Program-made: the position numbers and the translations under genes | Shown here: piece after piece, positions 44,149-52,081 of the stretch | Position numbering within the stretch: position 1 is the first letter of the stretch | Layout: the number at the start of each line of letters is the position of its first letter | Source of the DNA: an uncultured Chloroflexales bacterium | GTDB taxonomy: Bacteria; Chloroflexota; Chloroflexia; Chloroflexales; Chloroflexaceae | Assembly (NCBI GenBank): GCA_937902315.1 | Contig: CALGUG010000033.1 | Coordinates: forward strand, 124,001-188,000 | Length of the DNA: 64,000 nt | Direction: 5' to 3' | Notes under the pieces: model-generated | Told to the model about the DNA's origin: nothing | Databases searched by the model: none | What the model saw: the letters and a program-made list of their open reading frames with translations, nothing else

Positions 44149-45156
44149 ATGGCGTCATCTGTCGATGATTTTCAAGCGATCGTTGTTCGTAAAGCCGAGC
44201 AAGGTTTTGCAGTCGGATTAGAAGGTTTGGGGCGTGGCGATCTGCCCGAAGGTGATGTCATCATTCAAGGCGCCTATTCAAGCTTGAACTACAAAGACGG
44301 CCTTGCCTTGACCGATAGCTCAAAGGTCTTGCGTACCTTCCCGATCGTGCCGGGTATCGATCTGGCCGGCACTATTCTCGAATCGAACCACCCTGAATAT
44401 CCTCCCGGCCAGCAGGTAATCTTAACAGGCTGGGGTGTGGGCGAGCGCTATTGGGGCGGTTACACCCAGTTTACGCGGGTGCGCAGCGAGTGGCTGGTGC
44501 CGCTGCCCCCAGGCTTGACCCTAAAGCAGGCTATGGCGATCGGCACGGCAGGTTTTACAGCCATGCTTTCGATTATGGCGCTTGAAGAGCATGGTCTATC
44601 GCCCCGCAATGGCCGCGAAGTGCTGGTGACAGGTGCAGCGGGCGGGGTAGGCAGTATCGCGGTGGCGCTCTTGGCTCACCTCGGCTACGATGTGGCCGCC
44701 TCGACTGGACGCCCGCAAACCTACGACTATCTGCGACGTTTGGGCGCCAAAGTGCTGATCGAGCGTCGCCAGTTGAGCACGCCTTCGACTCGCCCACTCG
44801 AATCAGAGCGCTGGGGCGGAGCGGTCGATACGGTTGGCGGTGAAACCTTGGCCAATGTGTTGCGTAGTATGGCCCATGATACCAGCGTGGCCGCCTGTGG
44901 TTTGGCGGGCGGTTCCGAGCTGCCCACCACGGTTTTGCCCTTTATTTTGCGCGGCGTCAACTTGCTGGGCATCAACTCGGTGATGTGCCCCTACGAGCGG
45001 CGTCAGCGCGCATGGCAGCGCCTCGCCAACGAGTTGCCGCTCGATCTGTTGGCAGAAATGACCCAAGAAGTGCCGCTCAGCCAGGTTCAAGAGCTAGCGC
45101 CTCAGATTATCGCCGGCAAGATCCGCGGTCGCGTCGTGGTAGATCTTTCCCAATAG
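44149..45156 (+). CDS. acuI: Acrylyl-CoA reductase-type MDR oxidoreductase
   Basis: A 335-residue zinc-free MDR of the YhdH/AcuI group. It begins with F-Q-A-I-V-V and has the family's Y-S-S-L-N-Y-K-D-G-L near residue 45, a nucleotide loop T-G-A-A-G-G-V-G near 160 and M-C-P-Y-E-R-R near 280. AcuI reduces acryloyl-CoA to propionyl-CoA with NADPH. Start ATG 44149 follows AAGGAG; the frame from 44128 lacks this. Single-gene unit ending in a clear terminator. Confidence 0.85.
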   Translation: MASSVDDFQAIVVRKAEQGFAVGLEGLGRGDLPEGDVIIQGAYSSLNYKDGLALTDSSKVLRTFPIVPGIDLAGTILESNHPEYPPGQQVILTGWGVGERYWGGYTQFTRVRSEWLVPLPPGLTLKQAMAIGTAGFTAMLSIMALEEHGLSPRNGREVLVTGAAGGVGSIAVALLAHLGYDVAASTGRPQTYDYLRRLGAKVLIERRQLSTPSTRPLESERWGGAVDTVGGETLANVLRSMAHDTSVAACGLAGGSELPTTVLPFILRGVNLLGINSVMCPYERRQRAWQRLANELPLDLLAEMTQEVPLSQVQELAPQIIAGKIRGRVVVDLSQ

Positions 45157-45170
45157 CTGTTAAAGACAAC

Positions 45171-45208
45171 GAGGTCTGCGAGCATTACATTGCGCAGACC
45201 TCTTTTTT
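45171..45208 (+). terminator. Rho-independent terminator of acuI
   Basis: GAGGTCTGCG pairs perfectly with CGCAGACCTC, followed by six T. It begins 14 bases past the stop. Confidence 0.85.
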
Positions 45209-45273
45209 ATGGGCCTAGGGCAGAGAGACGTTCCCCAATAGTTCGTCCTCTTCAGTCGATGCTTTCAAGACTC

Positions 45274-45330
45274 GGGCGGCTAGGTCTTTTCCTTCCATTC
45301 GCTTCCAAGCGCGTCCGCCTACGGCTACCA
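45274..45330 (+). repeat. Rep-A copy 12
   Basis: Perfect core continuing directly into Rep-D copy 2, the same junction as copy 9 with Rep-D copy 1. Confidence 0.78.
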
Positions 45331-45574
45331 GATGGGCTAGCTTGCCCTCATCCCCGGCCCTTCTCCCGCATTGCTGTACATTACCCACAAATCGACATAC
45401 GGTCAGCGTTATCTGCCCTCACCCCCCGGCCCCCTCTCCCGCACTGCGGGCGAGGGGGTGAATGCACCCCGTTCTGTGCTCTCAAGGATACTCCCGCGAT
45501 GGTATGCGAACGATCGCCTTTTGCTGCCGACACGACTTTGGGTAATGCATAGCTCCCGCATTGCGGGAGAAGGG
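45309..45574 (+). repeat. Rep-D block, copy 2
   Basis: Inverted partner of 25497-25769. Differences are scattered single bases and small indels. Arms such as CTCCCGCATTGCGGGAG make several hairpins. Confidence 0.8.
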
Positions 45575-45609
45575 AGCTTGTGCTCCTGCTGCCGATAAGC
45601 TAACAACAA

Positions 45610-45640
45610 GCCGTACCCTGAGCCTGTCGAAGGGTACGGC
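45610..45640. repeat. Perfect short palindrome related to 3321
   Basis: GCCGTACCCT pairs with AGGGTACGGC around GAGCCTGTCGA. Shares the CCCT...CGAAGGG arms of the earlier copy in inverted layout. Confidence 0.5.
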
Positions 45641-45655
45641 CGTTCAAGACCCGTA

Positions 45656-45812
45656 ATACCAAATCTGCTTGATTATTTTCTTTTTGGCCTTTGGCAGAGT
45701 GGAACTTGACTATTTTTGTTGTGTGAGATTTCGCGCTTCAGCGCGAAATCTCACACAATCTTTTCCTGTTTTTGTTTTTCCTGCCTTGCAAGGGCGCAAG
45801 ACTGTAAGCCGG
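45656..45812 (-). repeat. Rep-B element 9 carrying a Rep-C hairpin
   Basis: Left end ATACCAAATCTG. The minus-strand signature GGCCTTTGGCAGAG is present. It is lengthened by the hairpin at 45719-45758 and its far end fades one base before the neighbouring gene's stop codon. Confidence 0.7.
45719..45758 (-). terminator. Rep-C hairpin 3
   Basis: A 19-bp perfect stem with a 2-base loop, the longest in the family, 56 bases past the stop of the leftward exported-protein gene. Confidence 0.5.
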
Positions 45813-45813
45813 C

Positions 45814-47085
45814 TTAAAAGTCGGGCAGCACGGGCTGATCAACAAATGGCTCGGGCTGCGGATCGAGCGAGACAGGCCCGTAGGGCTGGGCTGGGTTGTC
45901 AGCCGGAACAACTGGTTCTGTCTGGGTGATGGTGTCGGGCACCGGGTTAGGATCGGGCGTGAAGCTGTCGACGTGCGGATCATCGCCGAATACATCGAAG
46001 CGCTGAATCACCAAGCGGTCGCTGTTTGCGCCGCGCGCCGTGATGGCGTAGTTGCCGACCGGCAGGCGCTCATCGAGATTGATGATCACATAGGTTTCGC
46101 CGTATTCGTTGGCCCACTGCGAATCAAGGCCGCGCACACTGCCATCGGGCAGCGTCAGCCAGAGGTCGATGCGCTCGTTGGGATCGAAGCGTTTGCCTTG
46201 CACTTCTAGGCCAAAGCGTTGGTTGACGGTCGCGGGGTAGGGATAAGCCACCCGCAATTGGGCCCAACCGCTGGGCTGCGAAGGCCGCGAATCGAGCCGG
46301 AACTTAGCGATCACTTGATAGTCGCTGCGGGTGCCCAGCGCTGTAAAGGCGTATTCGCCGACTTTGAAGTGCTCGTCGAAGCGGAAGGTCGAGACGAAAC
46401 TGCCCACTTCGCTGCTCTGTTGCTGCGGATAGTCGATCACCGTGCCGTCGGGCGCTGTGATCCAAACCGAGATCACTTCGTTGGCGAGGAAGCCGCGACC
46501 ACTGATGTTGACCAGAGCGCCGTGCAGGCCAGAAGGATCGCCTGTGGTGTTATCGGTCACGTTTAGCACGGCTGGCCCGGCGAAGGGCTGACCGCCGACC
46601 TTGGGCACCAATACAAAGCTGCCGCTTGCGGTGCGGTTGCTAGCTGCGCCCCGCGCCGAGAAGGTGTAGCAGCCGTATTGCCACTTGTTGCTGGTCTGGA
46701 AGGTGTAGTAGTAGTCTCCGCCCGGCGTGGTCGTAAAAGCCCAAGGGAAGTTGGTTGGCATGTCGATCACACCATCGAGGCCATAGGGCGTATCTGCGCT
46801 TGCTGGGCCCGTAACCACCGGGCTAAAAACGCGCCCATCGGGGAAGGTGAACGACAAAAAGACCGGCTCTTCATCCCAAAAGCCTTGTAACTCCAGCCCA
46901 AAAGACGAATCTTGATAGCCCGCTGCTGCGGTGCGCCCGGTTACCTCGCAGACGGCACTGGTTGGCCCGAACACATACAGGCTTCCAGTCGCGGCCGAAG
47001 AGCTGTAGGCGAACACTCCCACAATGACTGCGAGCACTGTGCTGAATGCTAACGCAAAGATCTGTGGTCGTTTTAGAAGACGCAT
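45814..47085 (-). CDS. Exported protein with repeated Ig-like domains
   Basis: A 423-residue protein with a signal peptide (residues ~1-32, ending A-A). Three beta-domain repeats of ~100 residues follow, each containing a W or L-W-x-T-x-P-D-G strand and a G-x-Y-A-[FI]-T-A-x-G strand near its end. The C-terminal ~50 residues are acidic and Pro-rich. No enzyme motif. It is probably a surface or matrix protein. The family is not recognised. The next gene cluster (tyrS) starts on the other strand. Confidence 0.65.
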   Translation of the reverse strand: MRLLKRPQIFALAFSTVLAVIVGVFAYSSSAATGSLYVFGPTSAVCEVTGRTAAAGYQDSSFGLELQGFWDEEPVFLSFTFPDGRVFSPVVTGPASADTPYGLDGVIDMPTNFPWAFTTTPGGDYYYTFQTSNKWQYGCYTFSARGAASNRTASGSFVLVPKVGGQPFAGPAVLNVTDNTTGDPSGLHGALVNISGRGFLANEVISVWITAPDGTVIDYPQQQSSEVGSFVSTFRFDEHFKVGEYAFTALGTRSDYQVIAKFRLDSRPSQPSGWAQLRVAYPYPATVNQRFGLEVQGKRFDPNERIDLWLTLPDGSVRGLDSQWANEYGETYVIINLDERLPVGNYAITARGANSDRLVIQRFDVFGDDPHVDSFTPDPNPVPDTITQTEPVVPADNPAQPYGPVSLDPQPEPFVDQPVLPDF

Positions 47086-47352
47086 ACCTTTCTCCTTCGT
47101 ACGGATTGTTCTGACGATCGCTCCTGCTGATACCTTCGGAGACGAGATCCGAAAGGATCAGATAGATGGCATCTAGAAGCCTTAAAAGACTTTCAAATAG
47201 CCCTAATCTGATAGGAACCTGATATCAGCATAGCAGTCGCAGAAAAAACGTAGAAGTTGCGTATATTACAAATGCATTGCGGTTGCTTCTCTATTGGGTG
47301 AGATCTATGCAAAAAAGTGTGAATTTTTCGTAAGCTAACGGTTTGGGATTTC

Positions 47353-47381
47353 TTGACGCCTCAAAAGGGCTGTGCTACACT
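47353..47381 (+). promoter_or_regulatory. Promoter of the tyrS leader
   Basis: TTGACG, exact 17-base spacer, TACACT preceded by TGC. Transcription would start near 47388, about 20 bases before the leader-peptide ATG. Confidence 0.75.
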
Positions 47382-47409
47382 TGAAAAAGATGCTGTATTG
47401 AGGAAAGAG

Positions 47410-47469
47410 ATGCAAATAAACACTTACCGCAATTTGGAGTATGCTTATTATCCCCAATTTGGGAGGTAA
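47410..47469 (+). CDS. Tyrosine-rich leader peptide of tyrS
   Basis: A 19-codon frame, MQINTYRNLEYAYYPQFGR, with GAGGA just upstream of the ATG. Tyr codons are 6, 11, 13 and 14. It lies between a good promoter and a rho-independent terminator in front of tyrosyl-tRNA synthetase. A ribosome slowed at 47440-47451 would cover the arm 47428-47434, which otherwise pairs with 47468-47474. That would free 47474-47483 to pair with the terminator's 5' arm. The pattern is that of classical ribosome-mediated attenuation responding to Tyr-tRNA charging. Expression is unproven. Confidence 0.7.
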   Translation: MQINTYRNLEYAYYPQFGR

Positions 47470-47473
47470 TTGC

Positions 47474-47523
47474 GCGCTCCACGAGCGGTATTGTGTAGTG
47501 TGAAACACAAAAGGCGTGGACGC
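47474..47523 (+). promoter_or_regulatory. Antiterminator pairing in the tyrS leader
   Basis: GCGCTCCACG (47474-47483) can pair with CGTGGACGC (47515-47523) through nine base pairs with one bulged C. This uses the same bases as the terminator 5' arm. Confidence 0.6.
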
Positions 47524-47540
47524 AAAGTCCACGCCTTTTT
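47509..47540 (+). terminator. Attenuator terminator before tyrS
   Basis: AAAAGGCGTGGAC pairs with GTCCACGCCTTTT around GCAAA and ends in five T, 20 bases before the tyrS ATG. Confidence 0.85.
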
Positions 47541-47559
47541 CGAGCTTGAGGAGAGAACA

Positions 47560-48735
47560 ATGGACGTGATCGACGAACTGCTTACACGAGGCGTTGCGGA
47601 AGTCATCGTAGAAGCAGAGCTACGCAAAAAGCTGGCAAGTGGTAAAAAGCTCCGTCTGAAGCAAGGTTTCGACCCCAGCCGCCCTCAAATGACGATCGGT
47701 AATGGTGTTGGCTTGCGCAAGCTGCGCAAATTTCAAGAGCTGGGTCACACTGCGGTATTGATCGTAGGCGACTGGACCGCACAGATCGGTGACCCGAGCG
47801 GTCGCGACGAGAGCCGCCCGCGTCTGAGCGCTGAAGTGGTGCGCGAGAACGCTCACACCTACATGGAGCAGTTCTTCAGCATTGTTGACCGCGATCGCAC
47901 CGAGGTGCGCTGGCAGAGCGAGTGGTACGGCACCTTCACCCTCGAAAATGCCTTGAACTTGGCTGGCCGTTTCACCTTGGCTCAGATGTTGGCCCACGAA
48001 ACCTTCCGTAAGCGCTACGAAGCAGGTAATCCTCTGACTATTCTTGAACTGATGTACCCCATGCTGCAGGGTTACGACTCGGTCGCTGTCCAAGCTGATG
48101 TTGAGTTCGGCGGCACCGACCAGAAGTTCAACAACTTGGCTGGTCGCCAGCTGCAAGAGCAGTGGGGTCAGGTGCCCCAAGATGTCTTCTTGGTGCCGCT
48201 CATTCCGGGCACCGATGGCCGCAAGATGAGCAAGTCCTTCGATAACTCGGTCGACATGCAAATGCCGCCCAACGAGAAGTACGGCAAGATTATGTCGATG
48301 AGCGACTCGGTTCTGCCGCTCTACTACGAGGTCTGGACCGATGTTCCGATGGCCGAGGTCGAAGAGATCAAGCACGCGCTTGCCACAATGTCGGTCAATC
48401 CGCGCGACCTCAAGATGCGCTTGGCTCGCGAGATCATCAGCCAGATCGACGGCCCCGAAGCGGCGGCAGCAGCAGAGGCCCACTTCATTCAGGTTCACCA
48501 GAAGCGCGATATCCCCGAAGATATCCCCAGCTATGAGCTGACCGAGCCGACCAATATCGTCGATCTGATCGTAGCGGTTGGTTTTGCGAGCAGCAAGAGC
48601 GAGGCGCGTCGTTTGGTGGCCGGTGGCGGTGTACGCTTTGGCGATGAGCGCATCGACGCCTTCGATTTCGCTATCAACCCCGGCACCAATGCTGTGTTGC
48701 AGGTTGGCCGCCGACGCTTTATGCGTATTAGCTAA
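47560..48735 (+). CDS. tyrS: Tyrosyl-tRNA synthetase with an atypical HIGH motif
   Basis: A 391-residue class I synthetase charging tRNA-Tyr. The Rossmann core has D-P-S-R-P-Q, then T-I-G-N at residues 45-48 where most TyrRS have H-L/I-G-H. Tyrosine-site residues appear conserved (M-Y-P-M-L-Q-G-Y-D, G-G-T-D-Q), K-M-S-K-S is intact near residue 226, and a C-terminal S4 RNA-binding domain runs from ~330. Start ATG 47560 follows GAGGAG; the open frame reaches upstream through the terminator hairpin, so the longer start is rejected. Regulated by the leader described above. The reduced HIGH motif is odd but other features argue for a working enzyme. Confidence 0.88.
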   Translation: MDVIDELLTRGVAEVIVEAELRKKLASGKKLRLKQGFDPSRPQMTIGNGVGLRKLRKFQELGHTAVLIVGDWTAQIGDPSGRDESRPRLSAEVVRENAHTYMEQFFSIVDRDRTEVRWQSEWYGTFTLENALNLAGRFTLAQMLAHETFRKRYEAGNPLTILELMYPMLQGYDSVAVQADVEFGGTDQKFNNLAGRQLQEQWGQVPQDVFLVPLIPGTDGRKMSKSFDNSVDMQMPPNEKYGKIMSMSDSVLPLYYEVWTDVPMAEVEEIKHALATMSVNPRDLKMRLAREIISQIDGPEAAAAAEAHFIQVHQKRDIPEDIPSYELTEPTNIVDLIVAVGFASSKSEARRLVAGGGVRFGDERIDAFDFAINPGTNAVLQVGRRRFMRIS

Positions 48736-48818
48736 CGAACATGCGAGTGGAGGGCTGCGCAGCACTGTTTTCTCCTGTTAGTTGTGCGGCCCTCTACCTA
48801 ACCCCAAGAAATAATCCT

Positions 48819-50015
48819 ATGTCTATTTCCTTTGATATCGTTGCTCGTGATGAAAAAACACGGGCGCGGGCAGGCGTGATCCAAACACCGCATGGGCCGG
48901 TCGAGACTCCCGTTTTTATGCCAGTCGGCACACGCGCTACCGTGAAGTCGCTCACGCCCGACGAGGTGGCCGAGCACGGCGCCCAAATTATTTTGGGCAA
49001 TACCTATCACCTCTATTTGCAGCCCGGCCACGAGTTGATACGCAAATTGGGTGGTCTGCACAACTTTATGCAGTGGCACGGCCCGATCCTCACCGATAGC
49101 GGTGGCTTCCAGGTCTTTTCGTTGGTCTACGGTGGCATCGCCGACGAAGTCAAAGGGCGCCGTCCGATTCAGAACCGTTCGTTGCCCAACATGGTCAAGA
49201 TCACCGAAGAGGCCGTGATCTTCCGTTCGTACCTCGATGGCTCGGAGCATGTCTTCACGCCCGAGCGTAGCATCGAGATCCAGCATGCCTTGGGCGCCGA
49301 TATCATCGTCTGTTTCGATGAACTGCCGCCCTTCCGCGCTGGCTACGACTATACCGCCCAGAGCTTGAAGCGCACCCACCGTTGGGAGGCGCGCTGTTTG
49401 GCTTACCATCGCCAGCAACAAGAGCTGGGCAATGGAGCCGAGCGCCAAGCCCTGTTCGGAATCGTACACGGCGGCGTCTTCCCTGATCTGCGGCGTGCTA
49501 GCGCTGAACATGTTGGCAGCATGGGCTTTCCGGGTCTTTGTATCGGCGGGTCGCTGGGCGGCAACAAACAGCAGATGTACGATGTGGTCGATATGACCGT
49601 GCCCTATCTGCCCGATGGCCTGCCGCGCCACCTGTTAGGCATCGGCGATGTCGACGATCTGATCGAGAACGTGGCGCGCGGCATCGATATGTTTGACTGC
49701 GTTAGCCCGACTCGTTTAGGCCGCCATGGCAGCGCCTTGGTGCGCGACGCCTCGAAGCGCTGGCGCATCAACATCACGGGCGCGGCCTACCGTGAAGACA
49801 CTGGCCCGATCGACGAGAGCTGCGACTGCTATGCCTGCCGCAAATTCTCGCGCGCCTACATCCACTATCTCTTCCGCGCCAAAGAGATCTTGGGCATTCG
49901 TCTGGTTAGTCTACACAATGTAGCCTTTTTGACCAAACTGATGCGCGAGGTACGCCAGAGCATCATCGAAGGCCGCTTTGAAGAGCTGCGCCGCGAGTGG
50001 TTAGGTTCGGCCTAA
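48819..50015 (+). CDS. tgt: tRNA-guanine transglycosylase
   Basis: A 398-residue enzyme exchanging guanine-34 of GUN-anticodon tRNAs for a 7-deazaguanine base. Active-site Asp residues are D93 (T-D-S-G-G) and D293 (F-D-C-V-S-P-T-R), with zinc ligands C-D-C-Y-A-C and a following H. Unusual positions: F-D-E-L-P-P where bacterial enzymes have D-E-C; G-I-V-H-G-G where Q is usual (H217); and G-G-S-L-G-G where bacterial ones read G-G-L-A-V-G. Start ATG 48819 is chosen by homology; its ribosome site is weak and it may be translationally linked to tyrS, 83 bases upstream through a possible hairpin at ~48750-48796. Confidence 0.88.
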   Translation: MSISFDIVARDEKTRARAGVIQTPHGPVETPVFMPVGTRATVKSLTPDEVAEHGAQIILGNTYHLYLQPGHELIRKLGGLHNFMQWHGPILTDSGGFQVFSLVYGGIADEVKGRRPIQNRSLPNMVKITEEAVIFRSYLDGSEHVFTPERSIEIQHALGADIIVCFDELPPFRAGYDYTAQSLKRTHRWEARCLAYHRQQQELGNGAERQALFGIVHGGVFPDLRRASAEHVGSMGFPGLCIGGSLGGNKQQMYDVVDMTVPYLPDGLPRHLLGIGDVDDLIENVARGIDMFDCVSPTRLGRHGSALVRDASKRWRINITGAAYREDTGPIDESCDCYACRKFSRAYIHYLFRAKEILGIRLVSLHNVAFLTKLMREVRQSIIEGRFEELRREWLGSA

Positions 50016-50024
50016 GTTCGCTTG

Positions 50025-50065
50025 AGCTTGTGAGATTTCGTATCACAGTACGAATCTCACAAGCT
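50025..50065 (+). terminator. Rep-C hairpin 4, after tgt
   Basis: A 17-bp stem with one bulged T, starting 10 bases beyond the tgt stop and followed by a pyrimidine-rich stretch. Confidence 0.55.
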
Positions 50066-50220
50066 TTATCTCCCTTTCTCCTCAGTATTTTTGTTTGTTA
50101 CCCTCTTTTGCCTTCTTTGTTGTCCCATCGCATGAAATCTCTCTCCTCACTTTGTGAGCATGTGCGCTTGTTTTGGCCCGCTCGGCGTCCACACTGCTAG
50201 CCCTGTAGGGTGGCGGGTGG

Positions 50221-50282
50221 GATGTTGGTAGCCGTAGGCGGACGCGCTTGGAACTGATTGGAAGGAAAAGACCTAGCCGCCA
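50221..50282 (-). repeat. Rep-A copy 13
   Basis: Perfect reverse core with the long CCTAGCCGCCAG end. No Rep-B in this gap. Confidence 0.75.
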
Positions 50283-50285
50283 GAA

Positions 50286-50703
50286 TGCCGAACGTATGCT
50301 TTGCGGCTATGGAATGAGCACGATTTGAGTAAGCGTAAAGCGAGCGCGGGTTTAGGCGGAAGCAGAACGTTGTGAGCTTTGGCTTCTGCTAGGCTGGCGA
50401 GCTACGTTAGGTCTGTATGAACGCCTTTGGCGGCGGTTATCCCCTGAACGTATCCGTAAGCGTTTGTGTCTTAATGCCTGTTAGCTGCGCTTAAGCTGCT
50501 TGAAAAGGCTGGTATAAGGCCCTTTCTATGCCTAGATATTCATATATTTCATATTATGCAATAATGATTTTGGTTGAAATTTAAAAACCATATAGGAAAA
50601 ATGATTGTAAATGATGAAAAATCATTGACTCTTCGAGCAAATACCTATATCATAAGTAAAAATACGGTTAAATATCTACTATCAACTGTAGGTGAAAGCG
50701 GCG
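50286..50703. other. Intergenic region before the AP2-like gene
   Basis: Base composition falls sharply towards AT from about 50480. No family repeat or reliable small gene is visible in it. Confidence 0.5.
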
Positions 50704-51150
50704 ATGAAGGAGCGCAAAATCAGGCACAAGAACATCACTCGGATCGATCATCCTGCCAAGCGGACTCACGGATATTTCGTTCGGATCCAGTGGAAAGGTG
50801 AGCGGCGAATGAAGTTTTTCTCTGATGGGGTGTATGGCGACCGCTTAGCCGCCCTTGATGAGGCGCTTAAGTGGCGAAATGCGACTGAGGTAGAACTTGG
50901 TAAACCGCGAACCGATCGAGTTGTGGTTGGTTCCGTGCGATCTTCAACCGGAGTACCAGGCGTGCGGCTGCGCAAGGATGGCAATACCAGCTACTATGAA
51001 GCTACTTGGGTAACAACTGTCGGCAAACAAGGCCGCACGCGCTTTTCGATCGAAAAACATGGAGCGAAGAAGGCCCTACAGTTGGCACGTCGCGTCCGCC
51101 AGATGCGCGAGCGAGAGCGCCAACAGATGCCTCCCTACGAGGATGACTAA
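50704..51150 (+). CDS. AP2/ERF-like DNA-binding protein, two copies of the fold
   Basis: A ~148-residue basic protein starting at ATG 50704, with AGGTGA 8 bases upstream; GTG 50692 is an alternative. Two AP2-like units are visible: residues ~11-60 (G-Y-F-V-R-I-Q-W ... Y-G-D-R-L-A-A-L-D-E-A) and ~75-135 (S-T-G-V-P-G-V-R-L ... Y-E-A-T-W ... A-K-K-A-L-Q-L-A). Bacterial AP2 domains mostly occur with HNH nucleases in phages, but no nuclease domain is present. It may be a small DNA-binding regulator or a remnant. The AT-rich upstream DNA hints at acquisition. Confidence 0.65.
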   Translation: MKERKIRHKNITRIDHPAKRTHGYFVRIQWKGERRMKFFSDGVYGDRLAALDEALKWRNATEVELGKPRTDRVVVGSVRSSTGVPGVRLRKDGNTSYYEATWVTTVGKQGRTRFSIEKHGAKKALQLARRVRQMRERERQQMPPYEDD

Positions 51151-51267
51151 CGGCCTTGATGTTCCTCGTTCCACATACGATTGAGACAGTTTTCAAGCTC
51201 GCAAGGACGCGCTTAAGCATACTGTTTGGTGATGGTTGATACTCTACTCTGAGCGCGTTCTTGTAGC

Positions 51268-51804
51268 TTATCTTAGAAACAGGTGTTTATGCCGCTCGAT
51301 CCAGTCATCGATGTCTTCTCGATAGTGCATGAGCAGCGCTTGCTCGTTTGGGTCTGGGACTTGCATGGCGGCGATCACGCTTGCAAAATCGCTCGGACTG
51401 GGGTGGCGGCGCGTAGGTTGTAGCGCGTTGTGTTGCCAACGCTGACGCACCACGCTCTCGGGCGTATCGAGATAGATCAGCACGAGCTCGGCCCTGATCG
51501 ACTGGAGCAGCTGTCGGGTATGATCGCGCTCGTGACGCTGAAAGTGGTGCGAAGCATCGATCAGCCAGTGGCCGGCTTGAAGCTGAGCCAACATATGTGC
51601 ATCGCTTTCGGCGTAGATTCGATCCCAATCGCGCTGGGTGAGCTGTTCATCTTGGATATCGGCCCCATACAGCTCGCACTTGGTGACGTCGACATCGATT
51701 TGGGGGTAGCCGAAACGGGCGGTGATATGTTCTGCGAGCGTCGTCTTGCCCGCAAAGGAGTGCCCGCAGATCAAAAAAAGCCTGCCTATTTGAGAAGCTT
51801 GCAT
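51268..51804 (-). CDS. P-loop kinase-like NTPase
   Basis: A 178-residue protein with Walker A G-H-S-F-A-G-K-T-T near residue 14-22, D-V-D-V-T-K after strand 2, and an R-Q-R lid-like region (V-V-R-Q-R-W). This matches the AAA_33/gluconokinase-like small kinase group, which phosphorylate small molecules or nucleic-acid ends. The substrate is unknown. No antitoxin or partner gene adjoins, so a zeta-toxin role is not favoured. Confidence 0.75.
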   Translation of the reverse strand: MQASQIGRLFLICGHSFAGKTTLAEHITARFGYPQIDVDVTKCELYGADIQDEQLTQRDWDRIYAESDAHMLAQLQAGHWLIDASHHFQRHERDHTRQLLQSIRAELVLIYLDTPESVVRQRWQHNALQPTRRHPSPSDFASVIAAMQVPDPNEQALLMHYREDIDDWIERHKHLFLR

Positions 51805-51894
51805 GGCGCTTTTCTTTACAGTTCGCTGGATTTTAGGCTTTTGTAAGCGCTATATGGCTGATTATAGCATTTGCGAGCTGCTCCTTGCAGAGAT

Positions 51895-51923
51895 TTGACA
51901 AACCTCTTAAATTCGTGTATATT
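51895..51923 (+). promoter_or_regulatory. Promoter of tRNA-Leu
   Basis: Perfect TTGACA, 17-base spacer, TATATT. It ends 32 bases before the tRNA. Confidence 0.75.
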
Positions 51924-51954
51924 TATCTGCGTTGAGAGTTCGTGAACAAAACGA

Positions 51955-52040
<86 letters not shown>

Positions 52041-52047
52041 CTAAGAG

Positions 52048-52081
52048 ATCGGTACTGTGTTAGACAGTACCGATTTTTTTT
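52048..52081 (+). terminator. Rho-independent terminator of tRNA-Leu
   Basis: ATCGGTACTGT pairs with ACAGTACCGAT around a 5-base loop, followed by eight T. Confidence 0.88.

Noticed and set aside
47086..47560. T-box riboswitch upstream of tyrS
   Set aside because: The conserved T-box sequence and stem I/specifier layout were not found. The leader-peptide model explains the elements better.
47620..48765. 381-codon frame opposite tyrS
   Set aside because: Antisense shadow of a well-recognised synthetase, with no family signature.
51268..51804. Zeta-type toxin
   Set aside because: The P-loop fold fits, but no antitoxin gene adjoins and the small-kinase reading is simpler.
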